A DNA stretch of 9,867 nucleotides, taken from Fimbriimonadaceae bacterium (GTDB lineage: Bacteria > Armatimonadota > Fimbriimonadia > Fimbriimonadales > Fimbriimonadaceae). The DNA lies in assembly GCA_019694835.1 (NCBI GenBank), contig JAIBBE010000246.1, forward strand, positions 1 to 9,867, in the 5' to 3' direction. Positions within the stretch are counted from its first letter, which is position 1. The number at the start of each line of letters is the position of its first letter. Under the pieces are notes generated by a model. The model did not search any database. It worked only from the letters and a program-made list of their open reading frames with translations, and was not told where the DNA came from. Position numbers and translations under genes: made by a program. Below, piece by piece: positions 1 through 7,100 of this stretch.

Positions 1-71
1 TCAGGCAGCGACCGAAGTGCGGCGAGGAACTGATCGATCAGCTCCCGTTCGCTCGCCTGCGCATGAAGCAT
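1..71 (-). CDS. N-terminus of an unidentified protein, cut by the left window edge
   Basis: Reading leftwards from an ATG at 71-69, 23 complete codons remain before the edge; the peptide begins MLHAQASERELIDQF and continues with an amphipathic helix rich in Leu and Ala. The start is well supported: the sequence AGGCGGTG (82-75 on the minus strand), one base from a perfect AGGAGGTG Shine-Dalgarno, lies just before the ATG. A good minus-strand promoter lies further upstream at 137-109, inside a symmetric operator region. A longer in-frame alternative is not needed. I do not recognise the family from so short a piece. The operator-rich promoter suggests a regulated, possibly autoregulated, gene. 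It points away from the decayed gene at 214, so the two are divergent. Confidence 0.55.
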   Translation of the reverse strand, partial: MLHAQASERELIDQFLAALRSLP

Positions 72-74
72 GGT

Positions 75-82
75 CACCGCCT
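75..82 (-). promoter_or_regulatory. Strong Shine-Dalgarno deciding the start at 71
   Basis: On the minus strand this reads AGGCGGTG, seven of eight bases matching AGGAGGTG. The AGGCGG core ends five bases before the ATG at 71. It supports that start over any other reading of the left edge. Confidence 0.55.
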
Positions 83-85
83 AGG

Positions 86-155
86 TTTGCTGTGCAGTAA
101 ATATGCGCACCATACCGAAGATTCGGTCTTATGGCAATATTTACTGAACAGCAAA
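86..155. promoter_or_regulatory. 70-bp dyad-symmetric operator region between divergent genes
   Basis: The 19-bp arms 86-104 and 137-155 are inverted copies of each other with a single mismatch. Each arm contains its own 16-bp near-palindrome of the form TTTRCTG-NN-CAGYAAA, at 86-101 and 140-155. A third, perfect dyad, ACCGAA-GA-TTCGGT, lies at 114-127. All three share the same centre, between 120 and 121. The two outer boxes are 54 bp apart centre to centre, about five helical turns, so a dimeric repressor bound to both would sit on one face of the DNA. The boxes flank the predicted minus-strand promoter. This looks like an operator for a dimeric regulator, with loop formation possible. The regulator itself is not identifiable. 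Confidence 0.6.
109..137 (-). promoter_or_regulatory. Predicted sigma-70 promoter for the gene starting at 71
   Basis: On the minus strand, TTGCCA (137-132) and TATGGT (114-109) are separated by exactly 17 bases. They resemble the -35 TTGACA and -10 TATAAT consensus. The dyad ACCGAA-GA-TTCGGT lies mostly in the spacer, and one TTTRCTGNNCAGYAAA box lies on each side. Binding at these boxes would be expected to affect transcription of the gene at 71. I see no equally good plus-strand promoter for the gene at 214. Confidence 0.45.
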
Positions 156-213
156 TCTTAGAGTCACCGGGAGCCGCCGCCACGCGCCTCCGGCCCGAAC
201 CGGGAGACATGCG

Positions 214-665
214 ATGAGACGCCGAGGCACCCCCGTCAGTCGGCAGGCGCTGTACGAAGAGGTCTGGACGGACGCGGTCACGGTCGTCGCCCCCCCCGCT
301 ACGGACTGTCCGACGTGGGCCTGGTCAAGATCTGCAAGAAGCTCGGCATTCCGGTGCCGCCGCGGGGCGACTGGGCGAAGGTCAAGGCCGGCCGCCCCAC
401 CCGCAAGGTGCCGCTGCCCGCCCTACCCGCCGGCGCGCGCGATCTCGCCGGACCGATACCGCTGTCCAAACAGGAGGCGGCCATGCACGCGCACGTCCGT
501 GACGCCATCCAACAGACCCGCGAAAGCCGGTCAAGTGTCAACGTGCCCGCCGCACTCGTCGACTTGTAAAGGCTGGTCCGGCATGCGCCCCGACACTTTT
601 CCGCGAAATTCCGCTTCCCCAAGGGAGAGCCCGGAGTGGCAGACGCCCCCGATCGATCTCGATAG
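214..665 (+). pseudogene. Decayed hypothetical protein with SRxxLYExVW...KICxKLGIPVPPRGxWAK N-terminus
   Basis: The ATG at 214 follows GGGAG (202-206) at a seven-base spacing. The reading begins MRRRGTPVSRQALYEEVW and ends its sense at VTVVA. It resumes in another frame as YGLSDVGLVKICKKLGIPV then PPRGDWAKVKAGR. Together these match the N-terminus I know from a widespread family of hypothetical proteins, usually several hundred residues, often near mobile elements. The frames are joined at a run of eight C (290-297): one extra C, or two fewer, restores ...VVAP(P)RYGLSDVG. The second frame meets TAA at 567-569, yet codons beyond it still look coding (RLVRHAPRHFSAKFRFPKG) up to TAG at 663-665. 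The gene thus carries a frameshift, a nonsense codon and probably a missing C-terminal part. The frameshift could be a sequencing error in the homopolymer; the stop codon is harder to dismiss. The function of the family is unknown to me. Confidence 0.65.
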
Positions 666-719
666 ACCCTGATCGTCCGCGAACGCCTCCTACTCCCACT
701 CGATCATTAACGGCATATG

Positions 720-734
720 TAACTCATTGTCGCA
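720..734 (+). repeat. TAACTNNTTGTCNCA repeat, copy 1
   Basis: Reads TAACTCATTGTCGCA. This is the outermost copy. The TTTACCGTCA box that follows starts 43 bases after the motif start, against 36 in the other two copies, and a second TTTACCGTCA follows immediately at 775-784. If this is a transposon terminus, the outermost base would probably be the T of TGTC at 729. Confidence 0.55.
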
Positions 735-822
735 TTTAGAAGTTCGTTCTGCGAGTAGCATTTTTACCGTCAGATTTACCGTCAATCTCATCTGATCCCC
801 GAAAAAAGCTTTCAGCATCTAT

Positions 823-884
823 CGAGATGTATCGAGATCAATCGACGATCGCGTGCGGGTCACCTTACGAGATGTATCGAGATC
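823..884 (+). repeat. 17-bp exact direct repeat with ATCGAGAT submotifs
   Basis: The sequence CGAGATGTATCGAGATC occurs at 823-839 and again at 868-884, a 45-bp period. Within and next to it the octamer ATCGAGAT recurs (821-828, 831-838, 876-883), and its inverse ATCTCGAT appears at 656-663. The stretch 816-829 can also fold as CATCT-ATCG-AGATG. The spacing is not that of a CRISPR array, and only two full units exist. It may be a second class of protein-binding site in the same end region. Confidence 0.5.
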
Positions 885-960
885 TGTCGGTTCCCGCGAT
901 GCTCCATGGCAGCGTCAACGAGCCCTGCTACTGGTCGAAATAGTGCAAGAAGAGTGCCGG

Positions 961-1018
961 CATCAAATAACCTAACTGCTTGTCTCAACACTTTTTTTCA
1001 TCATTTTTTTTACCGTCA
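961..1018 (+). repeat. 58-bp imperfect direct repeat, copy A
   Basis: By eye, 43 of 58 positions match the segment 1069-1126 with no gap. The most conserved parts are the first 28 bases (23 identical), which include TAACTGCTTGTCTCA at 973-987, and the last 13, which include TTTACCGTCA at 1009-1018. The middle is a diverged T-rich tract. Conserved ends with a degenerate middle are more like paired protein-binding sites at fixed spacing than a recent duplication. Confidence 0.6.
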
Positions 1019-1057
1019 CGGCGCCTCTCCAGAGGCACCAGCGGCACGGAAAACACC

Positions 1058-1080
1058 AAAAACGTGGCCATCAAATGGCC
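1058..1080 (-). terminator. Predicted Rho-independent terminator of the helicase operon (may act both ways)
   Basis: GGCCAT (1066-1071) pairs with ATGGCC (1075-1080) around a three-base loop. Read on the minus strand, the hairpin begins 53 bases after the TGA of the giant gene and is followed by ACG and then five U (1062-1058) with more U-rich sequence beyond. Read on the plus strand it is followed by TAAC and five T (1085-1089), so it could also stop transcription entering from the left. The stem is short, which limits confidence. Confidence 0.42.
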
Positions 1081-1126
1081 TAACTTTTTGTCGCAAAAAG
1101 AATTTTCGATAGATTTTTTACCGTCA
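1069..1126 (+). repeat. 58-bp imperfect direct repeat, copy B
   Basis: Second copy of the 961-1018 repeat, offset by 108 bp, with TAACTTTTTGTCGCA at 1081-1095 and TTTACCGTCA at 1117-1126. It ends only six bases from the stop codon of the giant helicase gene. Its first bases also form one arm of the predicted terminator hairpin, which copy A cannot form. Confidence 0.6.
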
Positions 1127-1132
1127 AGCCGG

Positions 1133-4100
1133 TCAACGCACTTTTGTCACTGGAATCGCGTGCGCCTTTAGCTGCTTCTTCGACAACGGGTCTAGCGATC
1201 CTGGATCGAAAACCTTCTTGCAAGATACGCATACAAGCGCCCAATAGTGGTACTGGTCGCCGCGACTGTTCGTGTACGGTTTCCGATAGCCAGGCAGAGG
1301 AGTCGCCCCGCACTGTGGACATGTTGCTGCAGTGTCGCCAACAGCAAACCAGCCTTCGCTCTTAAACCTGGAAAGGCCTACATCGATCGAGACCCGATGT
1401 TCGGCGAAGACAAGGTCGGCAAGTGTTCTCTTTCCGGAGCCAATCGTGCCCCCCGCCGAATTCACGTCAGCCTCGCCGGTGGCTGATTGAGATCTATCCT
1501 CGGCATCGGGTGGATCGATAGCTGAAGGCGCGTCTTCCTGCTTGATCGTCTCCACAGCCGCATCCGATGCATCGGGCTGCTGCGAAACGAATACCGGAGG
1601 GTCGGTTCTGCTGACCGCTCGCAATACGCCGCTCGCCAAAACTACCAATCCCCAACCTTGCTCCGCAACAGATCTTGCGGTCGTGCCCCCGAAGTACTGA
1701 TTTCCATCGAATACGCATCGAAGCACGGCACTGACAGCGAGATCGCTCTTCTGGCCACCCGAGCCAAAGTCCTTCGCTATGCGGCCAACCTGTCGTGCCT
1801 TGCCCGATTCGTCACGGTGAATGAGGCTTCGTCCGTCGTATCCCTCCACCGATAACTGGTCGCCCACCCGGACTCGCTCTTGGATGTAGGCCAGCGTTTG
1901 TTCGGCGTCTGGGTTATATCTTCCAGTCGTCTCCCACGCCCAACTTATCCCGATCTCTTTGGGCGTGCCATCAAGGAGCTTCCCGCTTCCTATTTCGCCG
2001 GGAAAGGCCTGGACACCAAGCCAGCTGCGTTCACGCGGACCTATAAAGTATTGAACCCTAGTCTTGGCCCGTGTCATAGCCACGTACTGAAGCCGGACTT
2101 CTTCGGCCGCACTGCCGAGCATCGATTTCCCAGAACTCGCGAAGAATCCCGACGATGACGGCAAGACAATCACCTCGTCGAACTCCAAGCCCTTGACCTT
2201 GTGAATCGTGGATACCACAGGTGGCCGCGACAGATGTTCCTCTCGCCCCAGCAAGCGGACAATGTCCTCGGAGTCGATGCTCTCCACAAACTCGATCAAG
2301 TGGGAAAGATAGGGGTACGACGATTCCCGACCGCACAAATCCCACAACTGTCGAGGACTGATGTCCTCAGCCCTCGGTCTCCTTACCTCAGGAATATTTG
2401 ACGCCTTGTAGGCAACCTCGACGGCATCAAAAATGGGCTCCGAAAGTGGGCGATCGCCGTGCTGAGCCAGATCCATTCTGAGTAGATCAAGCCACAGGCC
2501 GAGATGCCGCATGCGCGAGATCGGGTAGCCGACGTTGTTCTGAACTACCAGGTCCGGGCAACTCGGAAGGAGCGCGTGATAGGCGAGTGCCACTTCGTGG
2601 TTGGTCCGGCACAAGATAGCAACGGCGTTAGAGCGGTTTGCCGGACCCTTCGCAATTTCTCTCCGCGCTCGCTCCAGGGCAATATCGAAGCCGCCCACGT
2701 CCAGGACAACTGACTCGGCAGACGACGCCTTTGCCCAGCTTGCCGCACGCAAGGCGCTGGTCTTCAAACGCGGAGAGCGGTCGCCACGGTCGCTGAAGAA
2801 TTGGCCAATAAACTCTTGTGTCTGAGCCACGATTTGCGGCCCGGAACGGAAGTTGACCGTCAAAGCGAGGATGTCCTGCGCCGCGAGCGAGTAATCCCGA
2901 ATGAAGCGTCGGAAATACGCATCCGACGACTCTCCGCCAGACCGATTCCAGCCGAGAATGTCTTGATCGTCATCGCCGATAACCATTACCCCGGTCGGAC
3001 GGCCGGCAGGCGACGATAGCAGCCGTATGATTCGGTAGATTTCTTCGTTGACGTCCTGAAACTCATCCACCAACAAAGTGCGCAAGCCGCCGGCGACGGT
3101 AGTTCGAAATACAGCGTCTGTCTCCAACCGATCGGCGAATCGATGGAGAAGCGTCGTTCGATCCTTGTTCCAGTCGTCCGTATCCTTGACCAGTCTTCCA
3201 AGGTGGCGAGTCGCAAAGCTGTGGAACGTCGCCACGTCGAGGCGGCGAACGTAGGCGCCATAACCAAGTTTTCCGAACAGCTCTCGAATCCGTGCCCGAA
3301 TCTCAAAGACAACCGCCCTGTTGAAAGCAAGAACCAATATCTCCTCTGGCCGAATGTGCTGGAACCGGATCAGGTGTGCGAGGCGCGCGATGAGAACCGA
3401 TGTTTTTCCGGAACCCGGACCGGCATTCACCAGGAGGTTGCGGTCGAACGGATGGGTTATGGCGAGCCACTGGTTCGGCTCCTCCGGTTCGACTGTATAG
3501 CGCTCGAGGAACTTGTCTACCGCCTTGGCCTGCAACTGCTCGCGCTTTTCCTCGATGAACTTGCCGGCGTCGGCGTCATCGATCTGACCCAGCTGCTCGG
3601 TAAGGAACGATTCCATTTCGTCCGGGTTGGTCTGCCGGAAGTAGCCCTCGATGAATTGGTCCCTGGCCTCGACAGGCAAATGTACGAAGATTTCAATGGC
3701 GTCGCTGCGCAGCTCCGTCAGGCGATTGACTTTGCCTAGTTCCGCCCACACTTCCGGATGATCATTTTCGTCGAGCGCCTCCTCGGTCCTGTGGACGGAG
3801 AGCACGTACGACATGGGAACGAGGGACTCCGACACGCTGATCAATCTCAGCGCGCCGAGCAACCCCAGGTGGCGACGAAGGCTGCTTTCCCGAAACCGAC
3901 GACTCGGCGCGTGGAGGCGTGTTGCACTGAGAAGCCTGGAAATTTCGATGACGCGCTCTTCCGAGTGCAGTCGGGGAACGAACTCCTTCCAAAGGTCGCG
4001 GGTTGCCGTTACCGCCGCCCCTACCCTTCCCGCGACATTGCCTGTCTGCCGCCGACCCAGAGTGGCGACCAGCTCGCGATTGCCGTCATTTAGGCGGTCG

Positions 4101-7100
4101 CGGATTCTTACGCCGGTAGAGCGAAGGAGATAGCACACGGCACGCTCGAAAGCTTCTCGAACATCTACAAGTTCGCCGGCTACCGCGGTTGCGGGCAGGC
4201 CTTCGGCAAGCAACTCGAAGTCGATGATGTACTGAGAGTCCTTCTGCAGCGCCTTGACGATTTGAATCGCAACATCTTTGAGAGCATCGAAGAGTTGATC
4301 TATCTCTGATGATGTGGCATGTGAATACCGCCGACGGCTGAAACCGATCTTCCTTGTCACTTCAAGGGCCTTGCGGTCTTCCAGTTCCGCTACCGTCGAG
4401 AGCACGTCGTCGATGTGCGGCAGGGAAGTGTCTCGCCAGATCTGGCCTAGGTTGATGATCGCTTCCCCGTCGCGCGCGGGTGTTTGCCGAGCTGAGGCCG
4501 TTGGACTCGGTCGCACTAGATTGGATGGTTCAGGCCGTCTTGGCGACCCGAGAAGCATGCCGACGAAACTCGTCAAACCATCAATGATTCGGTCGAGAAC
4601 CGACCGGCCCTCCCGTTCGGGAGATGCACGCGCCGGGAGTTCACTGATTACAGCCGGGCTCTGGGATTGAGAAACGGAATGCAGAAGCTTCGCCACGTCG
4701 GCGAGCGGACCGCGTTCCGTTTCGGCGATTTTGGAAAGTTGATCGAAGTTCAGCTTGACGGGCAGCAGACCAGGCATCATGGCCAGGATCTCCACCCGCC
4801 CTAAACGCTCAAGCCAAAACAGCATCTTTCTTGCCTGAACGCACCCCGCACGCCGCTTCCCGGCGGTGTCGAACGTGGCGAAGCCAGCGTCCGGCATCAT
4901 GGTCACAAGCACGCCGTCCTCCGACAGCTTGGAGTGGTCCCGGATGGCGCCGTATAGATCCGATACCTGGCGCAGCTCGATACGATTGCGCTGTATGAAG
5001 GTGCGATTGGTCTCGAAATCCTCGGCAGAGTAAAGCAAGGAGGCTGTCAGACGATCAAGGTTGGCATCCTTCCGCTCCCTCTCCCCGCGGCCGATGCGCC
5101 CGACCTCCTGCAGGTAGTCCTCCAAGAACGTTGGCGGTGCAAGGTGAACGGCCCAGTGAATATGCGGGATGTCCATGCCCATTCCGAACGCCTTGGTGGC
5201 CACCAGCACGTCAATGGACCCGTCGAGAAATCGTTGATAGACGTCCTCCCGAGTCTCCGAATCCAGTCCAGCATGGAAATAATCGACCGCAGCGGCGACC
5301 TTTTTGCCGATCAGGAAGGACAACTCCTCGGCATGGTCGCGTCTGGAGACGAAGACAATTAGGGCACTTCTCTGTCCGGTACGTCGCCTGTTCTCCTGCG
5401 CTTCGTTGACGAGGCCGATGATGATTTCAAGCCGGGGGGCGATCGGCCAGTCTGCCTTGGGTCTGGAATTGATTCGCCCGGGAACGGCCGCCGGTCGAAT
5501 CTCGATGTGGTTCCGAATCGGATGAAAGTACTGGGCAGGCCTCGCCTTGAATTCGAGATATCGCCCGTCATGGCTATCCGCTTTGCCCCTTATCAGGTCT
5601 GAAAGGTGTTCCCTGTTGGCCGCCGTGACGGTTGCCGACAGGAGCAGCAACGGGGTCTTCTCGGCAGAATCGGTCGAGCGGTACTTCAGGCAGATCGAGT
5701 TGAGCGCGAAAAAATAATCCGGCCGGAACTCGTATCCCCACTGACTGACGCAATGCGCCTCATCGACGATGACATACTCGAACGCGCCATCGCTAGCGAA
5801 TCGCCGATCCACGACGTCGATGAAGCGTCTGCTTCTGAACCGCTCAGGAGCCACGTAAAGCAGCACGATCCGGTGATCCAGGACTCCCTGATAAACGTCG
5901 TCTATCTCGTGAATGGGGCGATCGGCCGTGAGGTAGTCCACGGACTGATGGAAACCAATTTGCCAAAGGCGCTGGACCTGATCGCGCATCAACGCACGAA
6001 GGGGCGAAATGACGATGCTCAGGCGGCGAGTTCGAAGCCCCCTGCAAAGCGCCGGAACCTGGAAGAGGACGGACTTTCCCTCGCCTGTTGGAAGAGTAAC
6101 GAGGACATCTGCGGCGCGGTCGCGAATTGCCTCGATCGCAGGACGTTGGGTGTTCTCGCGAAAGTCTGCAATCCAGGTGGGGTCGCCCGGGTGTTTACCT
6201 GCATTCCAGTACTTCTCCAGGAACACCCGCATCGATTCGTAGTCGCTCGGCGCGTCTTCGCGCTTTACATCCAGCGGTTCCAGCAGGCGGTCGAGCGACT
6301 CCCCTTGCTCCTCGGAGATTGCCAGTTCTTTCCAATCCAAGCACTCGAAAAGCTGGCGAATGTCCCGATGACGCGGCGCGATTCGCGGGTCCAGAATCAC
6401 GCACGCCAGCGAACACTCCGCCATGCCAGCCTGGTGCAACCAGAGCGCTAGGTTGGCTCTGACGAGCTCGGGAGTGCGTGCCGCGATGTCGGCGCCACTA
6501 ACGAGCAGCGGTGCTTTCAGGGAGACATCGTCTCCGTCGTTCTCGATATCGTCCTCTGCGGTATCGATCTCATCGCGTTCGTTGTCCGGTTCGTCGAGAC
6601 CGGCAGCGCCAACACTAGGCAACTCTTCGCTGACCGATTCCCGCGGCCCTGCGGCGAACCAGTCGGAAAACGGCAAATATTCGACTACCGCACAAAGAGG
6701 AACCCCGGACTCTGAGGCAAGCGCATGCCAGTCGGACCACGCATCCACCAAATCAACCAGGCATCCACCCGGGACCGAGGCCGCCTTGCGGAGCCGATCC
6801 CTTCGAGAATGATGATCGGCATAAGGCACGGCCATGGAGAGTTCGCAAAGGCATTGATCGATCAGGGCCACAAGCTCCGTCGATGCGGAGCTACCGACGA
6901 GAAGGATGCAAACGGTCCCCGGGGTTTGTTTGCCGGCGATCGCACGAAGCCCCTTGATGACATCCTTCCAATAGCTCGCCTGGTCTTGCGCCCCCGGATA
7001 CAGGGTTGTGTCGTCGCGAACCAGAAAGCGCGGCCGTGCTTGCAGATTTGATGATGTTCGAACAATGGAAAGGGTGCCGCTCCGGAGCGAGTCGATGGTC

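Larger units (their letters stand above)
666..1132. other. Gene-free, AT-richer, repeat-dense block; possible transposon end
   Basis: No convincing gene is found here on either strand. The block contains three TAACTNNTTGTCNCA motifs (720-734, 973-987, 1081-1095), all in the same orientation. TTTACCGTCA boxes lie at 763-772, 775-784, 1009-1018 and 1117-1126. Each TAACT motif is followed by a TTTACCGTCA box, starting 43, 36 and 36 bases after the motif start. Ends of Tn7- and Tn5053-like transposons consist of several co-oriented transposase-binding repeats with an outward TGT terminus, and the type V-K CRISPR-associated members have comparable TGTC-centred repeats. By analogy the element would lie to the right and contain the helicase genes. 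No transposase gene is in view and the opposite end is outside the window, so this remains an inference. A replication iteron block is an alternative. Confidence 0.4.

Noticed and set aside
1..210. 69-codon minus-strand open frame reading across the operator region
   Set aside because: Its start lies on the far side of the palindromic promoter region and its composition is not protein-like. The frame starting at 71 with a strong Shine-Dalgarno and promoter is the better reading of the left edge.
1023..1036. Hairpin GCCTCT-CC-AGAGGC as the operon terminator
   Set aside because: On the minus strand it is followed by an A-rich, not U-rich, tract, and on the plus strand by no T-run. The hairpin at 1066-1080 fits better.
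720..1126. CRISPR array
   Set aside because: The repeats are few, imperfect and unevenly spaced (253 and 108 bases), with no regular spacers and no cas gene.
3143..3739. 198-codon plus-strand open frame
   Set aside because: It lies antisense to the UvrD-type Walker A region and has no recognisable domain, so it is a shadow frame.
5606..6451. 281-codon plus-strand open frame opposite the RecQ-type region
   Set aside because: It is antisense to the Walker A and DEAH motifs of the giant gene. Its protein is low-sense, with no family pattern, and it lacks a convincing Shine-Dalgarno. The GC-rich codon bias of the real gene explains the open antisense frame.
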